Shown piece by piece: positions 44,959-51,934 of a DNA stretch of 64,000 bases. The DNA lies in NCBI GenBank assembly GCA_900542765.1, contig UQOX01000003.1, positions 1 to 64,000 of the forward strand, read 5' to 3'. The position numbers and the translations under genes were made by a program. Source of the stretch: an uncultured Porphyromonadaceae bacterium (lineage in GTDB: Bacteria > Bacteroidota > Bacteroidia > Bacteroidales > UBA11471). The notes under the pieces are model-generated. The model worked only from the letters and a program-made list of their open reading frames with translations, made no database searches and was not told where the DNA came from. The stretch's first letter is position 1. Each line of letters begins with the position of its first letter.

Positions 44959-46821
44959 TTAAAACATTCCTATATCGTAAAGACCGAAGTCGGGGTCTTT
45001 CTCGGGTTGCCAGGTACGCACCTTGATAATGGGTTTGTCGGGGTCGTTGAGATCGACCATCAGGAAGAGGTAGCCCTGGTCGCCGTAGTTGGTACTGTAA
45101 TAATCCTGTTTTATCTGTATGCCATAAAGCTCGCCTCCGGCACCGGCTTTCACCACATCGTTGTTTCCGAAACGAATGTTGATGAACTCGTTGCTGCGGA
45201 AACAGCGGTCGAGGTTGCGCAGGTACTGGTTTTTGGTCTGCCGGTTGTAGCGCACATAATGATTGTTGCGATAACTGTTCATCTCGACATCACCCGTCAC
45301 ACGCTGCGTGACGGTACCGGTAATGATGACGGCATTATCATCGAAAATATCGCGAATGTAATCGAGACGCTTCAAGGCATAGGCGGTTTTGTAGTTTTCG
45401 AGAAAACTCATGAGGAATATCCGTGACTTCTCTTCCCAAGCCGAATGGTAAAGGATATCTTCCATGGCCTCTTTTCCCAGCCCGAAAGCCAGACTTTCAA
45501 TCTTTTTGTCGGCATCGAAGGTGAAGACAACATCTTCGACAAACTTGCGGGTGTTGTTCTTGAACGAAAAGCTCATCGGAATGCTGCGACAGATGACCTT
45601 GTCGTCGGCTTCGATGAAATTCAGATGCGGTGTATCGAGAAGCCGCGCCTGTCCGTAGGCGAGCAGTTTCTCAAACATGGTCCACCCTTGCTCGGTAAAA
45701 AGCGGTTGCACGGCATAATACTCCCGGGTGCGGACGGCATCGAGAACCCGGCCGATTACCGTCTCATAAGGAGCTGCCTCATCGCCTTCGACAACCGTAA
45801 CGACAGGTACAGGCTCGGCGGCAGTCGCAGCAGATGCCGTCAGATTGTTTACCGCATTCTCGGTCGAAGCCAGCAACGATGTAACCGACGAGGCAACAGG
45901 TACCGCCGGGTCGGCCGTGGCGCGCACCCAGATATAGGCATCGCGAAACGCGGTTCCTTTCATGACCTTCACGACACTTTCTATCTCCTTGTCGGTGTGG
46001 GCTTCGCCCGAAAATTCATATTCGCAACGGACCTGAATGTTGTCGGTTGCCATGCCGGGCAAAAGTTCTATCACGCCCAATCCGTCCTTGGCGCTGTAAA
46101 TGTTGCTCCAATTACGGCCATCGAAATAGGTATAGTCGAAACTGCTTATCGGCTCACCGGCATAGGTGATATTCAACACGATCATATCGTCGTAGCCGTC
46201 ATCGGAGGCGGGTTGGCGCATAATTTTTATCGAAGAAAAAATCTTGCGAATCTGCTCGGGTATCCACGTCATGAGCAGACAAGCCTCCCCGTTGTTGTCG
46301 TAGGTTATTTCATGCGATGAAGGGAGACTTTGCAACAGACAATATGCCCAATAGAAATTGCGCAACGCCTCATCGATTTTCCGCTCCTTTTGCGCCCGCA
46401 ATGCAAATGCCACCATATCGTTCACCTTGGCTTTGCGCGAAGCGAAGATGCGGTCGACATCGGATTTCTTCACAAAACGGAACACATGGGCATCGGGCTC
46501 GTTGCTGAGCACAAAACGTTCGGTATTCTGCAACGTGGCATTGGAATAGGTTTGCAGCACGGCCTTGAAAGAGCTTTGCGTGCTGACGCCTTTTTCGGCC
46601 ACGACGTTTTCGTCGATTTTACTGTATTTGCTTTCGACAGTCACCGATATTTGCGTAATCAGGTCGTTCAGGGCCTCCTTATCGGCTTCGGTCAAAGTCA
46701 CACCTTTCCCTTCGCCCCAAATATAGTCCTTGTTTCCTTTGATTTCCGAAATGCTTTGTGCCGAAGAAAGAGCTACGGCACACCCTATAAAAAGCAGACA
46801 AACTATTCTTTTTTTCGACAT
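44959..46821 (-). CDS. Exported multidomain protein with LPP20-like N-terminus, first gene of the cluster
   Basis: A 620-residue exported protein. ATG 46821 opens a signal peptide (MSKKRIVCLLFIGCAVALSSAQ). Residues about 25-110 resemble an LPP20-like domain (DYIWGEGKGVTLTEADKEALNDLITQISV, then a long Glu/Lys-rich region). Residues about 125-160 are helical (ALRAQKERKIDEALRNFYWAYCLLQSLP, TPR-like), a beta-rich part follows, then an Ala/Thr-rich linker (290-335). The C-terminal 200 residues have a nuclear-transport-factor-2-like feel (SFLENYKTAYALKRLDYIRDIFDDNAVIITG). No function is assigned. A TATATTTG -7 box lies at 46853-46846. Confidence 0.68.
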   Translation of the reverse strand: MSKKRIVCLLFIGCAVALSSAQSISEIKGNKDYIWGEGKGVTLTEADKEALNDLITQISVTVESKYSKIDENVVAEKGVSTQSSFKAVLQTYSNATLQNTERFVLSNEPDAHVFRFVKKSDVDRIFASRKAKVNDMVAFALRAQKERKIDEALRNFYWAYCLLQSLPSSHEITYDNNGEACLLMTWIPEQIRKIFSSIKIMRQPASDDGYDDMIVLNITYAGEPISSFDYTYFDGRNWSNIYSAKDGLGVIELLPGMATDNIQVRCEYEFSGEAHTDKEIESVVKVMKGTAFRDAYIWVRATADPAVPVASSVTSLLASTENAVNNLTASAATAAEPVPVVTVVEGDEAAPYETVIGRVLDAVRTREYYAVQPLFTEQGWTMFEKLLAYGQARLLDTPHLNFIEADDKVICRSIPMSFSFKNNTRKFVEDVVFTFDADKKIESLAFGLGKEAMEDILYHSAWEEKSRIFLMSFLENYKTAYALKRLDYIRDIFDDNAVIITGTVTQRVTGDVEMNSYRNNHYVRYNRQTKNQYLRNLDRCFRSNEFINIRFGNNDVVKAGAGGELYGIQIKQDYYSTNYGDQGYLFLMVDLNDPDKPIIKVRTWQPEKDPDFGLYDIGMF

Positions 46822-46845
46822 AATCAATCGCAAAATTCCAAGATG

Positions 46846-46853
46846 CAAATATA
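46846..46853 (-). promoter_or_regulatory. -7 promoter box for the PEGA/LPP20 cluster
   Basis: TATATTTG on the minus strand, 25 bases upstream of ATG 46821. No clear -33 box is seen. Confidence 0.4.
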
Positions 46854-46901
46854 TAATTTTTATCGAAAATAAAGTCTTTAAATGTTTATTTTAATATAAA
46901 G

Positions 46902-46929
46902 AAAACTCCACCTCGAAAGGCGGAGTTTT
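46902..46929 (-). terminator. Terminator of the nucleotidyltransferase gene
   Basis: An 11-bp stem with one mismatch (46902-46912 with 46919-46929), with T-rich sequence after it on the minus strand. Confidence 0.75.
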
Positions 46930-46954
46930 ATGTCGGAAGGGATAAAAGCCGATG

Positions 46955-47854
46955 CTAAAAGAGTTTCTCGGGGTATTCTCCGGCGTCGATAAGCGCCCTG
47001 ATCTGAGCCACAACCGAGGGACGGTCTTCGGCATAGGTCACGCCAAACCACTTGGCCGTCGTGTCGAGCACTTTCACGGTCGATATTTTGTGCGTGATGA
47101 GATGGTTGACCATGAGCGGGATAAAATATTCGGCCTTGATGTTGCCGGCGTTCTCACGCAGGAAGTTGATGAAGTACTCTTCGGAGTGGCGGAAATAATC
47201 GGGCGTGAATCCCCACATGTTCATCGACACGGGAGTATTCTCCTCCACGGCCACCCAGTCGTCGCCGTCCTTATACATGACCCGGCCGTCGCGCCGCTCG
47301 ATTTGGGTGCGCTCGACCACCGTGGTCAGGTAACCGTTGGAATCGGTCTCACAAATACCGCGAGAAACAGAACCGCTCTCCGACAGGGTATTGCCCACGC
47401 GGTAACCCACCATGCAATAATCGTCGTGCTTGCCGTCGAGGTTTTTGAGATAATCGGCAATCACGGCAAAACTGTCGCGGCCATAAAAGTCATCGGCATT
47501 GATGACGGCAAAGGGTTCCTTTATCACGTCTTTGCCCATGAGCACGGCGTGGTTGGTTCCCCACGGTTTTACACGGCCTTCGGGAACGGTAAAACCCTCG
47601 GGAAGGTAATCGAGTTCCTGGAAGACCAGTTCCACGGGAATGACATGGGCATATTTTTTGAGAATCTTTTCCCTGAAATCTTCCTCGAACAGGTGGCGTA
47701 TGACAAAAACGACTTTTCCAAATCCCCCTCGAATGGCATCGTAAATGGAATAATCCATGATGGTTTCTCCATTCGGGCCGAGACCGTCGAGCTGTTTGAG
47801 GCCCCCATAACGGCTACCCATTCCGGCGGCCAAGACAAAAAGTGTAGGTTTCAT
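46955..47854 (-). CDS. Sugar-1-phosphate nucleotidyltransferase family protein
   Basis: A 299-residue NTP_transferase fold protein that would activate a sugar phosphate to an NDP-sugar; the substrate is unknown. The signature loop is LFVLAAGMGSRYGGLKQLD (consensus GGxGxRLxPLTxxxPK, modified here), followed by PWGTNHAVLMG, AVINADDFYGRDSFAV (metal-binding Asp) and NMWGFTPDYF. ATG 47854 is chosen because conservation begins at MKPTLFVLAAG; longer frames run into the promoter region. A TACCTTTG -7 box is present at 47897-47890. Confidence 0.85.
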   Translation of the reverse strand: MKPTLFVLAAGMGSRYGGLKQLDGLGPNGETIMDYSIYDAIRGGFGKVVFVIRHLFEEDFREKILKKYAHVIPVELVFQELDYLPEGFTVPEGRVKPWGTNHAVLMGKDVIKEPFAVINADDFYGRDSFAVIADYLKNLDGKHDDYCMVGYRVGNTLSESGSVSRGICETDSNGYLTTVVERTQIERRDGRVMYKDGDDWVAVEENTPVSMNMWGFTPDYFRHSEEYFINFLRENAGNIKAEYFIPLMVNHLITHKISTVKVLDTTAKWFGVTYAEDRPSVVAQIRALIDAGEYPEKLF

Positions 47855-47889
47855 ATCGGTATTTTTTATTCGGTTGGTTTTGTGATAAA

Positions 47890-47897
47890 CAAAGGTA
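47890..47897 (-). promoter_or_regulatory. -7 promoter box for the nucleotidyltransferase gene
   Basis: TACCTTTG on the minus strand, 36 bases upstream of ATG 47854. No -33 box is evident at 19-21 nt. Confidence 0.4.
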
Positions 47898-48054
47898 GAT
47901 AATATTTCTTCAACATCGGCTATTTCCGGCAGGTTTTTACCAACCGTCGGGAGTAGTGTGACCAAAGCGCCCTCTCATGCTCCACTTTTCGGCTTGGCAG
48001 CCATGATTTTCCTTTCTCGTGCGTAACGCCTCAAAACAAAAAACAACACAAAAA

Positions 48055-48086
48055 TTTGTTTTTTTGGAAACGATTTTCTATGTTTG
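48055..48086 (+). promoter_or_regulatory. Promoter for the ECF sigma factor
   Basis: TTTG at 48055-48058, a 20-nt spacer and TATGTTTG at 48079-48086: a near-ideal Bacteroidetes promoter. It predicts a leader of about 77 nt before ATG 48170. Confidence 0.65.
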
Positions 48087-48169
48087 CGGTGCTGAAAATA
48101 AAAATATGTCTCATTAAAACCGAAATGCCTATCGAAAAAAGACTACTCTGAAACCAATTACACAACGAA

Positions 48170-48763
48170 ATGAAACATTTGTCCAAGCTGTCCGACGAAG
48201 AGTTGGTAGCCTTGTATTCAGAGGGTAACAATCAGGCATTCGACATTTTGCTTACGCGTCACAAAAACCGCGTTTACTCCTATATATTCTACACGGTCAA
48301 AGACAATGACCTGTGTGAAGATATTTTCCAAGAAACATTCGTGAAAGTCATTACGACCATCAAGCAGGGTCGCTATGTCGAAGCGGGCAAGTTCTCCTCG
48401 TGGGTAACACGCATCGCTCACAACCTCATCATCGACCATTACCGCCAGGAACGGAATGAGAATCTGGTGTCGAACGACGAGAATGACGAAAAGGATATTT
48501 TCAACCGCAAAGAGCTGAGCGAAGGCACCATCGAAGACTCCATCATCACCCGCCAAATACACGCCGACATACGCCGGCTGGTGGCCGCCCTGCCCGAGAA
48601 CCAGCGCGAAGTGCTCATCATGCGATATTACAAGGACATGAGCTTCAAAGAGATTGCCGATGCCACGCAGGTGAGCATCAACACCGCCTTGGGCCGCATG
48701 CGCTATGCCCTGCTCAACATGCGCAAAATGGCCGAAGAGCACCAAATACAACTTTCTTTCTAA
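48170..48763 (+). CDS. ECF-type RNA polymerase sigma factor
   Basis: A 197-residue extracytoplasmic-function sigma factor. Region 2 lies at about 22-90: FDILLTRHKNRVYSYIFYTVKD, then DIFQETFVKVI (core-binding and -10-reading part) and FSSWVTRIAHNLIIDHYRQ. Region 4 lies at about 135-190: LPENQREVLIMRYYKDMSFKEIADATQVSINTALGRMRYAL, with the helix-turn-helix. No anti-sigma factor (FecR-like) gene follows; instead there is a tiny companion gene. This matches the SigW-like Bacteroidetes ECF type thought to act without an encoded anti-sigma partner nearby. Confidence 0.93.
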   Translation: MKHLSKLSDEELVALYSEGNNQAFDILLTRHKNRVYSYIFYTVKDNDLCEDIFQETFVKVITTIKQGRYVEAGKFSSWVTRIAHNLIIDHYRQERNENLVSNDENDEKDIFNRKELSEGTIEDSIITRQIHADIRRLVAALPENQREVLIMRYYKDMSFKEIADATQVSINTALGRMRYALLNMRKMAEEHQIQLSF

Positions 48764-48837
48764 AAAAAGAGGGAAGGGACATACTAAACACACCTTGGCA
48801 TACGTTTCCATGATAGGAACAAGAAACGTATCGCCTA

Positions 48838-48995
48838 TGAAAAAAACAACTACTCCTTCATCTCCTGATTCGCGTAAAAAAGCCCCGATGCCCGGGCCGA
48901 GCAAAAGCACCTTGATGCTGCTGCGCATGGTGGCCCGCACCTACTCGCCTGAGCCGGCATCGACCTACTCGACGGCACACTATGCCTTGAATTAA
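48838..48995 (+). CDS. Small conserved-type protein downstream of the sigma factor
   Basis: A 52-residue protein, MKKTTTPSSPDSRKK onward. An in-frame ATG at 48811 would add nine residues. Its second half, PSKSTLMLLRMVARTYS, followed near the end by ALN, resembles short Bacteroidetes proteins that follow ECF sigma genes (pattern PSxxTLxxIRxFARxY). I recall this pattern from general knowledge and have not checked it. It is Ser/Thr/Pro-rich and basic, with no membrane segment. A role as a small regulator of the adjacent sigma factor is only a guess from position. Confidence 0.55.
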
Positions 48996-49034
48996 TTTTT
49001 CGCAGAATCTTTTCGCCGTTTCGAGTGTATCGTG

Positions 49035-49042
49035 TATCTTTG
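49035..49042 (+). promoter_or_regulatory. -7 promoter box TATCTTTG upstream of rpe
   Basis: An exact TAnnTTTG match 26 bases upstream of ATG 49069. TTTC at 49011-49014, 20 nt upstream, is a partial -33 match. Confidence 0.5.
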
Positions 49043-49068
49043 TTGTATGTAACGAAGATGTATCTGTC

Positions 49069-49719
49069 ATGAAACCGCTTATCGCCCCCTCGCTCCTGTC
49101 GGCCAACTTCGCCAACCTGCAACAGGATATTGAAATGATCAACCGCAGTCAGGCCGACTGGTTGCATCTCGACATTATGGACGGCGTGTTTGTGCCGAAC
49201 ATCTCGTTCGGGTTCCCGGTCATCGAAGCAATAGCCCCGCTGGCCCGCAAGCCCCTCGACGTGCATCTCATGATTACGCAACCCGAGAAATTCATCTCCC
49301 GGCTGCAAGCCCTCGGTACATTCATGATGAATGTGCATTACGAAGCCTGCCTCCATCTGCACCGTACCGTGCAAGAAATCAAAAAGGCCGGCATGAAAGC
49401 CGGTGTCACGCTCAACCCCCACACTCCGGTCTCGATGCTCGAAGACATACTCCCCGATGTCGACATGGTACTGCTCATGTCGGTAAACCCGGGATTCGGC
49501 GGGCAGAAATTCATTCCCCAATCGACCGAAAAAATCGCCCGGCTCAAAGAGATGATTTTACGCAAGAACCTTTCCACGCTCATCGAAGTCGACGGCGGCA
49601 TCAATCTCGAAACAGCCCGGCTCACCCTCGACGCCGGAGCCGACATTCTGGTCTGCGGAAACAGCATCTTCTCGGCCGAAAATCCTGAAGAGACCATTGC
49701 CAAACTGAAAGCCTTGTAA
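49069..49719 (+). CDS. rpe: Ribulose-phosphate 3-epimerase
   Basis: A 216-residue TIM-barrel epimerase that interconverts ribulose-5-phosphate and xylulose-5-phosphate in the pentose phosphate pathway. Motifs: APSLLSANFANLQQDI, DWLHLDIMDGVFVPNISFG (metal-binding His and Asp), LDVHLMITQPE, MSVNPGFGGQKFIP, and IEVDGGINLETA with the catalytic Asp. The length is normal. It has its own promoter box and stands before comEC. Confidence 0.97.
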   Translation: MKPLIAPSLLSANFANLQQDIEMINRSQADWLHLDIMDGVFVPNISFGFPVIEAIAPLARKPLDVHLMITQPEKFISRLQALGTFMMNVHYEACLHLHRTVQEIKKAGMKAGVTLNPHTPVSMLEDILPDVDMVLLMSVNPGFGGQKFIPQSTEKIARLKEMILRKNLSTLIEVDGGINLETARLTLDAGADILVCGNSIFSAENPEETIAKLKAL

Positions 49720-49834
49720 TCGAGGTCTCTATCCCGTCACGGGAATTGTAAATATCTTCGAGGAGACCCCTCACAACCACGGAGAAAGCCCGTCACCACG
49801 GGGTGGCTCCGACAAATTGCCGTTTTCCACCACC

Positions 49835-51934
49835 ATGAAACGCCGACTGCTCGAAGAAGCCCCTTTCGCCCGGCTGGCGGCTCCTTTTGCTGCCGGTATG
49901 GCCATAGAATCGGTCATGCCGGACATCTTCTTGTGGATATCCCTTATCATCGGCCTCATATTCTTGCTTTTACACCTCCTTTCGCTGCGGCACGTCGAGA
50001 TACGATTCCGCCATCGTGAATACTTCGCCATCGCTTGCTGCGCCCTGTTTTTTACGGCGGGAGGGGCAACCTTGGCAATCGACCGACAAGCCGAGATGCC
50101 AAAGGTGAATCCTAACACATACGCCTATGCGCTGGCACGCATCGATGCCATCGACCCCGACACCGGACGGAGCGTCGGTTGCCAGGCCACGCTCATCGCC
50201 GTGGTCGACGAGAAGAAACAAAACATCGCCACCCAAATACCCGTCCTGCTGCGCATAGAGCAAGACACCTGCCCGAAAGGGTTGCACGCGGGCAGCCTCA
50301 TTCTTTTTGTCCCGCGCATCGCCCCGATAGCCAACCGCAAAAATCCCGAAGCCTTCGACTACGCTTCCCTGATGCGGCACCGGGGCTATGTCTACACCCA
50401 ATACCTGCCACGCGACCGGTGGGCATGCGTCGGTGACAGCGAACTCCCGGCTCTCAAACGCCACGCGCTTTCACTGCGCGACTCATGCCTGGGTCTCATC
50501 GACAACGGAGGATTTTCGTCGCAAGCCCGCAGCATATTGAAAGCCTTGCTGCTGGGCTACACCGGCGAACTCGACACCGCCCAGCGAGAGGCATTTTCCG
50601 TAGCCGGGCTTTCGCATGTCCTTGCCGTAAGCGGACTGCACCTGGGTATCATTTGGGCCGTGGCGGCCGCCCTGCTCACGCCCTTGGTGTGGCTGCGCCT
50701 GCGCCGGCTACAAGCCGCCATAATAGGGCTCCTGCTTTGGGGATACGCCTTCATCACGGGCCTGTCGCCGTCGGTCGTCCGGGCCTGTGTCATGGCGTCG
50801 GTCGTACTGGCGGGCATCATCATCGGACGAAAGGCATATCCCATGAACAGTCTTTTTGTCGCGGCGTTTGCCATGCTGCTCTATAACCCGCACTACCTCT
50901 TTCAGGTGGGATTCCAACTGAGTTTCCTGTCGGTATTTTCCATTCTGCTTTTTTATCGCCCCCTCTACAATCTGCTTCCCCACAAACACCGCGTTGCCCG
51001 GCAGGCAGCCTCGCTCCTGGCCGTCTCGGCGGCCGCACAACTGGGCACGTTGCCGCTGGTCATCTACTATTTTCATACCCTTCCTTTGGCCGGGTTGCTG
51101 ACCAACCTCATCGTCGTGCCCTTGCTGCCTCTCCTGCTCGGCGGCGGATTCCTGTGGCTGTTCATGGCCGGCATGGGAGCAACGCCTACTCTCCTGGGTA
51201 AAGGGGTGAACGCACTGGCCGATGGTCTCGACCATTTATCCCGCCTGGTCGAAGACCGCCCATGGAGCGCTATCGAAAACATTTGGGTAGAACCCGGAGA
51301 ACTGGTCTTTTGGTTTATCCTCATCTTCGGCGGGGGCGCCGTTCTCTTGTCGCGACAGGCCAAAGGGGTTATTCTCCTGCTGGCCACTCTCCTTGTATTC
51401 CTCTTGGTCGACACCCTCAACTACCGCACGCCGTTGCGCGACACCTGGGTCGTGTACCAAGAGAGCGGTGGCACGACAACCCTCAACTTCATCGACAACG
51501 GCCGCAATATGCTCTTGGCTCTCGACACCCTGCCCGACCGCGCCGTCGAACGTGAAGCCCGCCGTTTTTGGTTGCGGAACGATGCCGGCCCGGCCATCTA
51601 TCTCTCCGACTCGACCTCGCACGGCCGTCTCTCGATAGCCCTGCCCTACATCGCATTCGGAACGACACGCATCATCGTGCTCGACGACGAACGGTGGAAA
51701 GGCGTCGCCTCACCCCAGCGCATGAGCATCGACTATGCCGTCATAGCGCCGGGGTTCCATGGGAAAATCGACCCCATCAGACAGATATTCGACATTCGCG
51801 AAATCATACTTGCCCACAACCTGCCCTACTTCCAGCGCAAGGCTTTGCAGGAAGAGTGCAGGCGGCTGCGCATACGCTGCCACTGCGTGCGCACCGACGG
51901 AGCTTTTGTCGCACCCTCGACGACAAGGCTCTAA
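49835..51934 (+). CDS. comEC: ComEC/Rec2-family DNA internalisation protein
   Basis: A 699-residue inner-membrane protein of the ComEC family, the channel for single-stranded DNA in natural transformation. It has an N-terminal pair of helices (WISLIIGLIFLLLHLL), a DUF4131/OB-like periplasmic part (NTYAYALARIDAIDPDTGRS), and a competence domain starting at about 240 with LLGYTGELDTAQREAFSVAGLSHVLAVSGLHLGIIW. At least eight further helices follow, then a C-terminal metallo-beta-lactamase-like remnant without an obvious HxHxDH motif, as is usual for Bacteroidetes ComEC. ATG 49835 is preferred to a TTG at 49817. The stop overlaps the convergent TonB-receptor stop by 3 bases. Confidence 0.92.
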   Translation: MKRRLLEEAPFARLAAPFAAGMAIESVMPDIFLWISLIIGLIFLLLHLLSLRHVEIRFRHREYFAIACCALFFTAGGATLAIDRQAEMPKVNPNTYAYALARIDAIDPDTGRSVGCQATLIAVVDEKKQNIATQIPVLLRIEQDTCPKGLHAGSLILFVPRIAPIANRKNPEAFDYASLMRHRGYVYTQYLPRDRWACVGDSELPALKRHALSLRDSCLGLIDNGGFSSQARSILKALLLGYTGELDTAQREAFSVAGLSHVLAVSGLHLGIIWAVAAALLTPLVWLRLRRLQAAIIGLLLWGYAFITGLSPSVVRACVMASVVLAGIIIGRKAYPMNSLFVAAFAMLLYNPHYLFQVGFQLSFLSVFSILLFYRPLYNLLPHKHRVARQAASLLAVSAAAQLGTLPLVIYYFHTLPLAGLLTNLIVVPLLPLLLGGGFLWLFMAGMGATPTLLGKGVNALADGLDHLSRLVEDRPWSAIENIWVEPGELVFWFILIFGGGAVLLSRQAKGVILLLATLLVFLLVDTLNYRTPLRDTWVVYQESGGTTTLNFIDNGRNMLLALDTLPDRAVEREARRFWLRNDAGPAIYLSDSTSHGRLSIALPYIAFGTTRIIVLDDERWKGVASPQRMSIDYAVIAPGFHGKIDPIRQIFDIREIILAHNLPYFQRKALQEECRRLRIRCHCVRTDGAFVAPSTTRL

